Below, one piece after another: positions 35,340 to 43,813 of a stretch of DNA of 64,000 bases; position 1 is the stretch's first letter, and every line of letters starts with the position of its first letter. The notes under the pieces are model-generated. The model was given only the letters and a program-made list of their open reading frames with translations. It was not told the origin of the DNA and did no database searches. The DNA comes from Nitrobacter vulgaris (GTDB taxonomy: Bacteria > Pseudomonadota > Alphaproteobacteria > Rhizobiales > Xanthobacteraceae). Both the position numbers and the translations under genes were made by a program. Location of the stretch: contig NZ_JAVDPZ010000007.1 in NCBI RefSeq assembly GCF_031453995.1, forward strand, positions 62,001 to 126,000. The letters are read 5' to 3'.

Positions 35340-35867
35340 ATGACCAATTCCTGGCGCATCAGCACCGTCAACGGAGCGTTGCTGGCGCTCTATTTCGTTC
35401 CTGCCTGGACCTTCGTCGCTTTCAAGATCGTGGCGTCGCCGGTGCACGGACTTTACGACCTGGCCAATGTGTCGGTCGCATTGTTTCTCAGCGACCACCT
35501 CCATTTCGCGGCGATGGACCTTGTGCGTTTGGCCTGGCTCCTGGCGCTCGGCAAGATGACCGTCGTCGCGTTCTTCGCGGTGTTCCTGGTGATGACCACG
35601 CGCGCTTCGGTCCGGAAGTCAGGCAGCTTCGATGAGGTACTCGCGCTCGCGCTCGGCATCGGCAGCCTCATCGCCTTCGCCAGCATGGTGATGGCGTCAC
35701 GAGTAGGCGAAATGGCCGCGGTGCGCCTGCATGCGACCGAACTGCTATTGCTACTTGGCGGTGCCATCCTGATGGCGGCCGAGCCGCCGTTCCAGCGCGA
35801 TCCGCCGCCGGTGAGACGATGGCCTTCGCAACCGGAAGTCTGTCCTTCAACCAATGCCAGTTCCTGA
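35340..35867 (+). CDS. Hypothetical four-helix membrane protein
   Basis: 175 residues from the ATG at 35340; longer in-frame starts would begin in non-membrane, unlikely sequence. Four hydrophobic segments (about 11-30, 62-85, 100-118 and 125-142) are connected by short loops, with a polar Pro-rich tail (EPPFQRDPPPVRRWPSQPE). A central SDHLHFAAMDLVRLAWLLALGKMTVV and the later MASRVGEMAAVRLHATELLLLLGGAILM are its most distinctive segments. I recognise no named family. It stands alone, convergent with the alpha/beta hydrolase gene. Confidence 0.7.
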   Translation: MTNSWRISTVNGALLALYFVPAWTFVAFKIVASPVHGLYDLANVSVALFLSDHLHFAAMDLVRLAWLLALGKMTVVAFFAVFLVMTTRASVRKSGSFDEVLALALGIGSLIAFASMVMASRVGEMAAVRLHATELLLLLGGAILMAAEPPFQRDPPPVRRWPSQPEVCPSTNASS

Positions 35868-35920
35868 ACGATCGTGCTGGTTTCCTTGACCGCATGATCG
35901 GTTGCAGGGCGTTCATTTGA

Positions 35921-36703
35921 CTACTGCTGCATCAGGAAGCCGGCCACTGCCTCTGTGAAAGCGTGTGATTGTTCGACGTTAGAGATATGTGCGGCGTCGA
36001 GGATGGTCATGCTGGCGGAGGGAATCTGGCTGCGGATGTATTCACCGGCCGCGACAGGCGTCGACAAGTCGTGCCGTCCGGCGATGACGAGCGTAGGGCT
36101 TTTGATGCGCGGCAGCAACGCGCGCTGATCCAGGGTACTCAACGCCTGACAGCAGGCGATGTAACCCTCCACCGGAGAGGCGCTCAGCATGGCTTTAATC
36201 TTCGCCGTGACCTGAGGTTCGCGTTCGCGAAAGCTTGCGGTCAGCCAGCCGCTGATTACGGTATCGGCGATTGCAGCGAGACCGCCATCCTTCACTGCCT
36301 TGATGCGGGCGTGCCAATTGGTCGGATCGGGATAGTAGCAGTTCGTATTGGCGAGAATGATCCGGTCGAACCGCTCCGGCGCATTTGCTCCGAGCCATTG
36401 GCCGACCATGCCGCCCATGGATAATCCGCACCAGTGCGCTCTTGCGATGTTGAGGTCGTCCAGAATTGCCAGCACATCCCGGCCAAAGCGCTCCATCGAA
36501 TAGGGGCCGGGTGGTGCACCGGACTTGCCGTGGCCGCGCCGGTCATAGCGGACGATTCGGAACAGCTTCGACAGCGTCGCCATCTGCGGCTCCCACATCT
36601 GCAGCGTGCAGCCGAGTGCGTTCGACAGCATCAGCGTCGGGCCGCTGTCGCGCCCGTCGACGGAAACATTCAGCAGGCAGCCGTCGGCATCGATCATGGG
36701 CAT
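35921..36703 (-). CDS. pcaD: 3-oxoadipate enol-lactonase-like alpha/beta hydrolase
   Basis: 260 residues from the ATG at 36703, preceded by GGAG; a longer frame to 36793 is less likely. The fold motifs are the oxyanion region LMLSNALGCTLQMW, RYDRRGHGKSGAPPGPYSM, the nucleophile elbow GLSMGG, the acid-strand region LVIAGRHDLSTPV and the catalytic His in LDAAHISNVE. NALGCTLQMWEPQM is strongly PcaD-like, for hydrolysis of beta-ketoadipate enol-lactone in protocatechuate degradation. No other pca genes are adjacent, so a related lactonase or esterase role is possible. Confidence 0.78.
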   Translation of the reverse strand: MPMIDADGCLLNVSVDGRDSGPTLMLSNALGCTLQMWEPQMATLSKLFRIVRYDRRGHGKSGAPPGPYSMERFGRDVLAILDDLNIARAHWCGLSMGGMVGQWLGANAPERFDRIILANTNCYYPDPTNWHARIKAVKDGGLAAIADTVISGWLTASFREREPQVTAKIKAMLSASPVEGYIACCQALSTLDQRALLPRIKSPTLVIAGRHDLSTPVAAGEYIRSQIPSASMTILDAAHISNVEQSHAFTEAVAGFLMQQ

Positions 36704-36882
36704 TGTCGTTTCTCCTGCCAGACTCAAGCGTTTTAGTCGGGAGCGATCGGTTTCACCATCGAAAATCGCCACGCTTATGCGTGAGCTCTCCACCGCTGTC
36801 CTCTTTCTTTTGCGGCCGTCGTACTCTACGTCAGGGGTGAGCGCTTTCGAACAGTGTGGCCGCCGATCAAGGAGGCAAGCTC

Positions 36883-37329
36883 ATGGCGATGACAATGAGC
36901 GGCGAAGTCGAGCTCGCAGCCTCTCGCGATCGTGTGTGGGCCAAGCTCAACGATCCCGAGGTCTTGAAAGCCTGCATTCCCGGTTGCGAGGACTTGATCA
37001 AGACCGACGCGAACCAATTCCATGCTGTCGCCAGGATGAAAATCGGTCCGGTATCCGCCCGCTTCAAGGGCAAGGTGACTCTTAGCGATCTCGACCCGCC
37101 GAACGGATACAAGATTGCAGGTGAGGGGGAGGGCGGCGTCGCCGGATTTGCAAAGGGTGAAGCAACCGTGGTGCTGGTCGATCACAATGGCGGCACACTT
37201 CTGAAATACGAAGCCGCGGCGCAAACCGGTGGCAAGCTGGCGCAACTGGGTCAGCGGTTGATCGGCGGTACGGCCAAAAAGCTGGCCGACCGATTTTTCG
37301 CGAACTTCGCCGAAGTCGTTCAGGGGTAA
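36883..37329 (+). CDS. coxG: CoxG family protein (SRPBCC fold)
   Basis: 148 residues from the ATG at 36883, with a strong AAGGAGG. The START/SRPBCC-type fold is recognised from MSGEVELAASRDRVWAKLNDPEVLKACIPGCEDL and GEGEGGVAGFAKGEATVVL, the signature of the CoxG family found in CO dehydrogenase clusters. In carboxidotrophs, CoxG has been linked to anchoring the enzyme at the membrane. It is the first gene of the cox cluster, divergent from pcaD. Confidence 0.9.
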   Translation: MAMTMSGEVELAASRDRVWAKLNDPEVLKACIPGCEDLIKTDANQFHAVARMKIGPVSARFKGKVTLSDLDPPNGYKIAGEGEGGVAGFAKGEATVVLVDHNGGTLLKYEAAAQTGGKLAQLGQRLIGGTAKKLADRFFANFAEVVQG

Positions 37330-37458
37330 AGGCGGTTCAGAGCCTAAAGATCCGCTTCGGCGTGACCGGCGTTGCCGTGTATGAACCCATTATCGGCATC
37401 GCTCATATCGTGTATTGTGAAGAACGACCTTCCGACGTGCGACCGTAGAGAGTGTCAA

Positions 37459-37944
37459 ATGGCCAAGATTTCGTTGATCGTGAACGGCAGGCCGGCCACT
37501 GCCGATATCGATCCCCGCACGCTGCTGGTGCAGTTCCTGCGCGAGAACCTGCACCTCACCGGCACCCATGTCGGATGCGATACCTCGCAGTGTGGCGCTT
37601 GCATTGTGCATCTCGATGGGAAAGCGGTGAAGTCATGCACTACGCTGGCGGTGATGGCCGATGGGCACGAGATCAAGACCATCGAAGGTCTCACAGCTGA
37701 CGGGGCCTCGCTGCATCCGATGCAGGAAGCGTTCCGCGAGCATCACGGCTTGCAATGCGGCTTCTGCACACCGGGCATGATTATGACCGCGATCGATATG
37801 GTCCGCCGCAAGGGTTACGATCTTGACGATCGTACCATTCGCGAGGAACTGGAGGGCAACCTCTGCCGCTGCACCGGCTATCAGAATATCGTCACATCGA
37901 TTGCGGCCGGCGCGATGGCGATGGCCAAATCGGATCTCGCATGA
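37459..37944 (+). CDS. coxS: CO/xanthine dehydrogenase family iron-sulfur subunit
   Basis: 161 residues from the ATG at 37459. Two [2Fe-2S] clusters are encoded: the ferredoxin-type site HVGCDTSQCGACIVH with a further Cys at SCTT, and the helical site CGFCTPG with CRCTGYQ. It transfers electrons from the molybdenum subunit to the FAD subunit. It is followed at 37944 by a TGA that overlaps an ATG (ATGA), the usual coupling to the large-subunit gene, but no large subunit follows (see findings). Confidence 0.93.
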   Translation: MAKISLIVNGRPATADIDPRTLLVQFLRENLHLTGTHVGCDTSQCGACIVHLDGKAVKSCTTLAVMADGHEIKTIEGLTADGASLHPMQEAFREHHGLQCGFCTPGMIMTAIDMVRRKGYDLDDRTIREELEGNLCRCTGYQNIVTSIAAGAMAMAKSDLA

Positions 37945-37985
37945 GCTTGGAGTTACACGCCGCGAGACGAGACCAGAGAACCTGA
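37941..37985 (+). pseudogene. 14-codon open frame where coxL would be expected
   Basis: ATG at 37941 overlapping the coxS stop opens MSLELHAARRDQRT and ends at TGA 37985, three bases before the coxM start. In BMS-type clusters the 780-residue molybdenum subunit lies between coxS and coxM. This 45-base frame may be what is left of coxL after deletion, or may simply be spacer. It is listed so that the gap is documented. Confidence 0.35.
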
Positions 37986-37988
37986 GCG

Positions 37989-38795
37989 ATGTACGAATTC
38001 AAGTATCATCGACCGGCGACCTTGCAGCAGGCTGTCAACCTCCTGGCCGAGAGCGAGGACGCCATGTTGATCGCGGGCGGCCACACGCTGGTGCCGGTCA
38101 TGAAGCAGCGGCTCGCAAGCCCCGCACATCTGATCGATCTTACGCATATCGAAGGTCTTGATAGCATCGAGATGAGGGAGGGCCTGCTGGTGATAGGTGC
38201 GACCGCGAAGCACGCCGATGTCGCTGACTCGCCGATCGTGGGCGAGGCTATCCCGGCGCTCGCCGAACTCGCCGGGATGATCGGCGATCCCGCTGTGCGC
38301 CACAAAGGTACCATCGGGGGCTCGCTGGCCAACAACGATCCCACTGCCGATTATCCGGCGGCCTGTCTGGCGCTCGGCGCCACCATCGTCACCAACAAGC
38401 GCCGTCTGAAATCAGATGACTATTTCCAGGGAATGTTCTCCACCGCGCTGGACGCGGATGAGATCATCACCCAGGTGATGTTTCCGCTGCCGAAGAAGGC
38501 AGCCTATCAGAAATTTCACAATCAGGCCTCCCGCTACGCTTTGGTGGGCGTGTTCGTTGCCGAGCGGCCGCCGGATGTGCGTGTCGCCGTTACGGGCGCC
38601 GGGGCCGACGGCGTGTTCCGCTTGGCGGCGTTCGAAGAAGCTCTGAAAAAAAGCTTCACAACAAAATCGCTCGAGGGGCTGTGCGTTTCCCCCGACGGCC
38701 TCAACAGCGACTTGCACGGCAGCGCGGAATATCGCGCGCATCTGATCGGTGTGCTTGCGCGGCGAGCAGTCGATGGCGCGAACGGTAAGGCATGA
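37989..38795 (+). CDS. coxM: CO/xanthine dehydrogenase family FAD-binding subunit
   Basis: 268 residues, the usual length. It begins MYEFKYHRPATLQQAVNLLAESEDAMLIAGGHTLVPVMKQRLASP, with AGGHTLVP the first FAD-contact loop, and has the second, GTIGGSLANNDPTADYPAAC. The C-terminal CO_deh_flav_C part follows (FHNQASRYALVGVFVA). It carries electrons from the iron-sulfur subunit to quinone or another acceptor. It starts 44 bp after coxS in the place that follows coxL in comparable clusters. Confidence 0.93.
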   Translation: MYEFKYHRPATLQQAVNLLAESEDAMLIAGGHTLVPVMKQRLASPAHLIDLTHIEGLDSIEMREGLLVIGATAKHADVADSPIVGEAIPALAELAGMIGDPAVRHKGTIGGSLANNDPTADYPAACLALGATIVTNKRRLKSDDYFQGMFSTALDADEIITQVMFPLPKKAAYQKFHNQASRYALVGVFVAERPPDVRVAVTGAGADGVFRLAAFEEALKKSFTTKSLEGLCVSPDGLNSDLHGSAEYRAHLIGVLARRAVDGANGKA

Positions 38796-38828
38796 CATGC
38801 GGATGCTCGCCGCGCTGGGCCAGATATC

Positions 38829-39734
38829 ATGAAGGCGGTACTGCCATCTTCCGTCGATGCAACGCTCGCTCTGCTGGCGAAGCATGGCTATTTCGCCGAG
38901 CGTTCCTTGGCGACTGTCGTGTTTCTTTCGCTACGCATGGCGCGGCCGCTGTTTGTCGAAGGCGAGGCAGGCGTCGGCAAGACCGAGATCGCGAAAGTGC
39001 TATCGGCTGCACTGGGCCGCAGGCTGATTCGACTGCAATGTTACGAAGGATTGGATGTTGCCTCCGCCGTCTATGAGTGGAACAGCCACGCTCAGATGAT
39101 TGCAATTCGGCTGGCCGAAGCGGCGGGTGATACTGATCGCGAGCAGCTTTCCAGCGACATCTTTGCCGAGAGATATTTGATCAAGCGGCCGTTGCTCCAG
39201 GCCCTGGAGCCGGATGTCGGCGGCCCGCCGGTACTCCTGATTGACGAACTCGATCGCGCCGACGAAGCTTTCGAAGCCTTTCTTTTGGAAATCCTCAGTG
39301 ATTTCCAAGTGACGATCCCCGAATCCGGCACCGTCAAGGCGGTGACACCGCCGATCGTTATCGTGACTTCGAACAGGACGCGTGAAGTTCATGATGCGTT
39401 GAAGCGCCGCTGTCTCTATCACTGGGTGGACTACCCTTCCGCCGAGCGCGAACTTGCGATCGTCCGATCACGGGTAGCAGGTATCTCCGCCGCATTGTCG
39501 CAACAGGTCGTCGGCTTTGTGCAGGCGCTGCGCAACCGGGATTTCTACAAGAATCCGGGCGTCGCCGAGACCATCGACTGGGCGACGGCGCTGACCGAGC
39601 TCGATACCCGTTTGCTGACGCCGCAGGTCGTCGGCGATACCATCGGCGCACTCTTGAAATATCAGGATGATATCGGCCGGATGCAGGGCGACGCTTTGCA
39701 AAACCTATTGAAGGAAGCCGCCAGCAACCAATAA
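38829..39734 (+). CDS. coxD: MoxR-type AAA+ ATPase CoxD
   Basis: 301 residues of the MoxR AAA+ family. Walker A is EGEAGVGKTE, Walker B VLLIDELDRA, sensor 1 VIVTSNRTRE and arginine finger region LKRRCLYHW. In the CO dehydrogenase system, CoxD works with the CoxE VWA protein as an ATP-dependent chaperone in assembly of the Mo-Cu active site on the large subunit. It starts 33 bp after coxM and is followed at 13 bp by coxE. Confidence 0.92.
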   Translation: MKAVLPSSVDATLALLAKHGYFAERSLATVVFLSLRMARPLFVEGEAGVGKTEIAKVLSAALGRRLIRLQCYEGLDVASAVYEWNSHAQMIAIRLAEAAGDTDREQLSSDIFAERYLIKRPLLQALEPDVGGPPVLLIDELDRADEAFEAFLLEILSDFQVTIPESGTVKAVTPPIVIVTSNRTREVHDALKRRCLYHWVDYPSAERELAIVRSRVAGISAALSQQVVGFVQALRNRDFYKNPGVAETIDWATALTELDTRLLTPQVVGDTIGALLKYQDDIGRMQGDALQNLLKEAASNQ

Positions 39735-39747
39735 AAGCAGGATTCGC

Positions 39748-40977
39748 ATGGCCATCCATCATCTCGATTCGCCGACCGGCCGTATCGCGGACAACGTTAT
39801 CGGCTTCGCCCGCACGCTGCGCGCCTCCGGTCTTCCCGTGGGTTCGGCCGCCGTCATCGACGCGCTGAACGCATTGCGCTTGATCGACATCGGCAATCGC
39901 GCGGACGTTTTCAGTACGCTTCAGGCGGTTTTGCTGACTCGCCACGAACATGCGCTGATATTCGCCCAAGCCTTCGAGCTTTTTTTTCGTATCGCGGAGC
40001 AACGGAACAACATGCTGGACTCGGTCCCGCTGCCGGACCAGGCCAGGAAACCGCCGCCGTCTGCGTCTCGGCGCGTTCTCGAGGCATTGTCGCAGCCTGC
40101 GATCACGGGTGAGCGCGAGATGCCGCGGGAGCATGAGATCCGGCCTTCTGTCTCCGACCGCGAGGTGCTGCAAAGGAAGGATTTCGCCCAGATGAGCGCA
40201 GCCGAGATGGCCGAAGTGATGCAGCTGATCGCGAAGATGGAACTGCCGCAAGCCAAGCTGCGCACGCGACGCACCCGGCCCGATTCACGAGGATCGTCGC
40301 TGGATCTGCGCCGCACGCTGCGCGGCGGCCTACGCACCGGGGGCGAGATCGTCGATATTCATCGCCTCGGCAGGGCCGGCAAGTCGGCGCCGATCGTAGC
40401 CCTGCTCGATATCTCAGGCTCGATGAGCGAATATACGCGACTATTTTTGCATTTTCTCCATAGTCTCACAAATGAGCGTAAGCGCGTTTCGGTCTTTCTG
40501 TTCGGAACGCGGTTGACTAATGTGACGCGCGCGTTGCGTGCGCGCGATCCCGACGAGGCGCTGGCCGCTTGTTCCTCGGTGGTGGAGGACTGGGCGGGGG
40601 GAACGCGGATCGCGACCTCGCTGCACAACTTCAACAAGCTGTGGGGCCGGCGCGTGCTGGCGCAGGGCGCTATTGTACTGCTGATCACCGATGGGCTGGA
40701 GCGGGAAGCCGACTCCAAACTAGCGTTCGAGATGGATCGGCTGCACCGATCCTGCCGTCGGTTGATCTGGCTCAACCCGCTATTGCGCTATGACGGCTTT
40801 AAGCCCAAGGCGCAAGGAATTAAGATGATGCTGCCGCACGTTGACGAATTTCGTCCGGTGCATAGTTTGTCATCTATCGAGGGGCTAGTTGCTGCGCTTT
40901 CCCGGGCGCCGAGACCAACGGCCGTGGTCCCTCCGTCCCGCAGCTTGAACGAGTGGCATCATGCTGGATCGCGATGA
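39748..40977 (+). CDS. coxE: VWA-domain protein CoxE
   Basis: 409 residues. The C-terminal half is a von Willebrand A domain with the MIDAS motif DISGSMSE starting at Asp221 and the later ITDG. The N-terminal half has LRASGLPVGSAAVIDALNAL, seen in CoxE proteins. It partners the MoxR ATPase CoxD in maturation of the molybdenum enzyme. Its stop overlaps the start of the XdhC N-terminal gene by 17 bp. Confidence 0.92.
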   Translation: MAIHHLDSPTGRIADNVIGFARTLRASGLPVGSAAVIDALNALRLIDIGNRADVFSTLQAVLLTRHEHALIFAQAFELFFRIAEQRNNMLDSVPLPDQARKPPPSASRRVLEALSQPAITGEREMPREHEIRPSVSDREVLQRKDFAQMSAAEMAEVMQLIAKMELPQAKLRTRRTRPDSRGSSLDLRRTLRGGLRTGGEIVDIHRLGRAGKSAPIVALLDISGSMSEYTRLFLHFLHSLTNERKRVSVFLFGTRLTNVTRALRARDPDEALAACSSVVEDWAGGTRIATSLHNFNKLWGRRVLAQGAIVLLITDGLEREADSKLAFEMDRLHRSCRRLIWLNPLLRYDGFKPKAQGIKMMLPHVDEFRPVHSLSSIEGLVAALSRAPRPTAVVPPSRSLNEWHHAGSR

Positions 40978-41284
40978 AGACATTCTGAGGGCGGCGGAAA
41001 ACTGGAGGAGAGCGGGCAAGGGCGTCGCGCTGGCAACGGTCGTTGAAACCTGGGGCTCTGCACCGCGTCCAGCCGGTTCGAGTCTCGTCATCAACGAAGA
41101 CGGCACGTTTCTGGGCTCGGTCTCGGGCGGCTGCGTCGAAGGCACCGTGGTGACCGAGGCGCTGGACGTGATCTCCAGTGGGGCGCCCAGGATGCTGGAG
41201 TTTGGTGTCGCGGATGAGACCGCGTGGACTGTCGGCCTCTCATGCGGGGGCAGGATCCGCATCTTTGTTGAGAAAGTCGTTTAG
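40961..41284 (+). CDS. XdhC/CoxI-type protein, N-terminal half as separate gene
   Basis: 107 residues with the XdhC_CoxI domain only: ATVVETWGSAPRPAGSSLVINEDGTFLGSVSGGCVEGTVV is diagnostic. In most bacteria this is the first part of a single XdhC/CoxF protein that binds molybdenum cofactor and inserts it into the large subunit; here it stops at 41284. The Rossmann part is a separate gene 235 bp downstream. Two-gene XdhC arrangements also occur in related cox clusters, so this need not be a broken gene. Confidence 0.85.
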   Translation: MLDRDEDILRAAENWRRAGKGVALATVVETWGSAPRPAGSSLVINEDGTFLGSVSGGCVEGTVVTEALDVISSGAPRMLEFGVADETAWTVGLSCGGRIRIFVEKVV

Positions 41285-41359
41285 TGTCATTGGTGTAAAG
41301 TTTCTTCCGTTATGATGGGATATGATGGGAGGCCCATCCGGGGACTTCGATCGAAAGGG

Positions 41360-41436
41360 CACTAGTGGTCCGATTCTGACATTTGGTTCGTGGGCTCGCC
41401 TAAGGTGGGCACCAAATGTCAAATCCACTCCACTAG
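41360..41436. mobile_element. MITE-like 77-bp inverted-repeat element
   Basis: ACTAGTGG at 41360 and CCACTAGT at 41436 bound an element whose arms continue imperfectly with TGACATTTGGT and ACCAAATGTCA. It folds into one long hairpin and lies between the two XdhC-type genes. It contains no gene. The form is that of a miniature inverted-repeat element; the ACTAGTGG termini overlap no recognisable target duplication. Confidence 0.6.
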
Positions 41437-41519
41437 TCTTGTAGTGCGAGAGTACCCCTGTTTTCCGAGTTCGAACGGGGGGCTGTGGATGTTTACGATC
41501 TCGGTCTCAGGCGTTTGTC

Positions 41520-42212
41520 GTGAAGCTTGCCACACTTTCAGCGATCAATATCGAGCGGGCCGCGCGGAGGCCGGTGATCGTGGTGACCGATATCGATAAT
41601 GGCGAGCAGCGCCTTATAAACGCCGCTGACATTGCCAGCGATCCTTTGCATATCGAATTGGAACGACATCTGCGTATGGGCAAGAGCGGCACCATTGAAG
41701 TCGCGGGCCGGAAGCTGTTCCTGAACGTCTATGCGCCGACCGCCAAGCTTGTGATCGTCGGCGCGGTTCACATCAGTCAGGCGCTGGCGCCGCTGGCGCG
41801 TTCGCTCGGCTATGATGTCACCGTGGTCGATCCGCGCTCCGCATTTGCAAGTCCTGAGCGGTTTCCGGACGTGACGCTGATCGCCGAATGGCCGGACGTT
41901 GCACTGCCGCCGCTTAACATGGATCATTATACAGCCTTCGTTGCTGTAACTCACGATCCGAAGATCGACGATCCTGCGTTATTGCACGGGCTGAAGTGCG
42001 ATTGCTTCTATATCGGGGCATTGGGTTCGCGGAAGACCCACGTTCAGCGTGCCCTCCGCCTGAAAGCACAAAACATTTCTAGTGCCGACATCGAGCGCAT
42101 CCACGCACCCATCGGCTTGGAGATCGGCGCGATTTCGCCCTCCGAGATCGCCGTGGCCATCATGGCGGAAATCACGGCGCAGCTACGGCTGCCGAAAGCG
42201 AGCGCGGCATGA
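41520..42212 (+). CDS. coxF: XdhC-type protein, Rossmann half as separate gene
   Basis: 230 residues with a GTG start at 41520 (MKLATLSAINIERAARRPVIVVTD). A short N-terminal part is followed by the XdhC Rossmann domain: LVIVGAVHISQALAPLARSLGYDVTVVDPRSAFASPERFPD, then AFVAVTHDPKIDDPAL and FYIGALGSRKTHVQR. It helps insert the molybdenum cofactor into dehydrogenase subunits. It overlaps the following gene by 4 bp. Start and length are as I would expect for a free-standing protein, which argues against damage by the inserted element upstream. Confidence 0.85.
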   Translation: MKLATLSAINIERAARRPVIVVTDIDNGEQRLINAADIASDPLHIELERHLRMGKSGTIEVAGRKLFLNVYAPTAKLVIVGAVHISQALAPLARSLGYDVTVVDPRSAFASPERFPDVTLIAEWPDVALPPLNMDHYTAFVAVTHDPKIDDPALLHGLKCDCFYIGALGSRKTHVQRALRLKAQNISSADIERIHAPIGLEIGAISPSEIAVAIMAEITAQLRLPKASAA

Positions 42213-43813
42213 AATTTGGTCCCGCTACCCCGGACGACGCCATCGGCGGTGTCACCGTTCATACCTTGCGGCAGGGTACGTTTGTACTCAAGAAGGGCAC
42301 CATTATCGGGCCAGTGGAGGTCGAGGCGCTCAACAGGGCAGGTGTGAAGGAGGTTGTCGTCGTTCGCCTCGATGATGGAGATGTATCGGAGGACGTGGCG
42401 GCGGCGGATGTCGCGAAAGCGGTTGCCGGCGATGGTGTCACGGTAGAACGGGCGTTTACCGGCCGGGCTAATCTGTTCGCGTCGCGGGCCGGCGTGCTGG
42501 TGATCGATCGCGTGGCCGTCAACCGCATCAACAATGTCGACGAAGCGATCACCTTTGCGACGCTTTCGGCCTACAAGCCGGTAGTCCAAGGCGAAATGAT
42601 CGCCACCGTCAAGCTGATTCCGTTCGGCGTTGAAGCGAAGCTGCGCGATGCCGCGATTGCGGCGGCAGGCGGTGGTGTGTTGCGGGTTGCGCCTTACAGC
42701 ATCAAGCGCGTTGGCATTGTCTCGACCATGCTCCCTGGCCTTGCGCCGAAGGTGATCGACAAGACATTGCGCGTCACCGCCGAGCGTATCGCGCCAGCGG
42801 GTGCGACGATCATCGCCGATCGTCGCGTGACGCATGACCAAACCGTACTGTCGGCGGCGATCACGGAGATACTCGATCTCGGCGCCGAGCTGGTTATCGT
42901 ATTCGGTGCATCCGCGATTGCGGATCGCCGCGATGTCATTCCCGCGGCCCTCACCGATGCGGGCGGCGTGGTCCAACATTTTGGTATGCCGGTCGATCCG
43001 GGCAACTTGCTTCTGATCGGAAAAGCGCGTGGTGTGCCGGTGCTGGGTGCCCCGGGTTGCGCGCGGTCTCCCGTTGAGAACGGGTTCGATTGGGTACTGA
43101 TGCGGCTGCTCGCCGGATTGAAGGTCGCGCGACGTGATCTGACCGGCATGGGAGTCGGCGGCCTGCTGATGGAAATCGTGACGCGACCGCAACCGCGTAT
43201 CTCGCCTGCGACCGACACCAACAGCAATATTGCAGCGGTGGTCCTCGCCGCAGGGCGATCAACCCGCATGGGCGGCCCCAACAAGCTTTTGGCGGAGCTG
43301 AACGGCAAGCCGCTGGTCCGTATCGTGACCGAGCAGGTGCTGGCGTCAAAAGCATCGAGCGTTACGGTCGTAACCGGCCATGAAGCAAGGGAGGTCGAGC
43401 GCGCACTGCGGGGGCTCAACGTTACCTTTGTGTACAATCCGGATTTCTCTGCGGGTCTTGCCGGCTCGGTCAGAACCGGTATCAGCACGGTTCCTAAAGA
43501 GGCCGGCGGCGCCTTGATCTGTCTCGGCGACATGCCGCTGGTCGATGCGCAACTCCTCGATCGGCTGATCGCAGCGTTTGCTCCGGATCGGGGTATGCTA
43601 ATAGCCGTCCCTGTCAGCGACGGCAGGCGCGGCAATCCGGTCTTGTGGTCGCGGCGCTTTTTCGGCGAACTGATGTCGCTCGAAGGTGACGTCGGCGCGT
43701 GCCATCTGCTCGCGCGTCACGCCGAGGCGGTGGCGGAAGTCTCAGTCGATGCTCACGGCGCCTTCTTCGACATAGATACGCCTCAAGCATTGGCGGCGGT
43801 TCAACGCGGCTGA
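42209..43813 (+). CDS. MoeA-like / MocA-like molybdopterin fusion protein
   Basis: 534 residues in two parts. Residues 1-330 are a molybdopterin-binding, MoeA/MogA-like unit (VKLIPFGVEAKLRDAAIAAA, VIVFGASAIADRRDVIPAAL, GMPVDPGNLLLIGKARGVPVLGAPGCARSP). Residues about 340-534 are an NTP-transferase domain of the MobA/MocA type (IAAVVLAAGRSTRMGGPNKLLAELNGKPLVR and CLGDMPLVDAQ), with LAAGRSTRMGGPNK for nucleotide binding. The fusion should convert molybdopterin or Moco to the cytosine dinucleotide form used by CoxL-type enzymes. It is last in the cox cluster. Confidence 0.88.
   Translation: MKFGPATPDDAIGGVTVHTLRQGTFVLKKGTIIGPVEVEALNRAGVKEVVVVRLDDGDVSEDVAAADVAKAVAGDGVTVERAFTGRANLFASRAGVLVIDRVAVNRINNVDEAITFATLSAYKPVVQGEMIATVKLIPFGVEAKLRDAAIAAAGGGVLRVAPYSIKRVGIVSTMLPGLAPKVIDKTLRVTAERIAPAGATIIADRRVTHDQTVLSAAITEILDLGAELVIVFGASAIADRRDVIPAALTDAGGVVQHFGMPVDPGNLLLIGKARGVPVLGAPGCARSPVENGFDWVLMRLLAGLKVARRDLTGMGVGGLLMEIVTRPQPRISPATDTNSNIAAVVLAAGRSTRMGGPNKLLAELNGKPLVRIVTEQVLASKASSVTVVTGHEAREVERALRGLNVTFVYNPDFSAGLAGSVRTGISTVPKEAGGALICLGDMPLVDAQLLDRLIAAFAPDRGMLIAVPVSDGRRGNPVLWSRRFFGELMSLEGDVGACHLLARHAEAVAEVSVDAHGAFFDIDTPQALAAVQRG

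Noticed and set aside
35921..36703. Part of a protocatechuate (pca) operon
   Set aside because: Only one pcaD-like hydrolase is present; no other pca gene flanks it, so an operon cannot be claimed.
42044..43192. A 382-codon minus-strand frame
   Set aside because: Complement of the MoeA/MocA fusion gene; composition rich in His, Arg and Asp as in other shadow frames.
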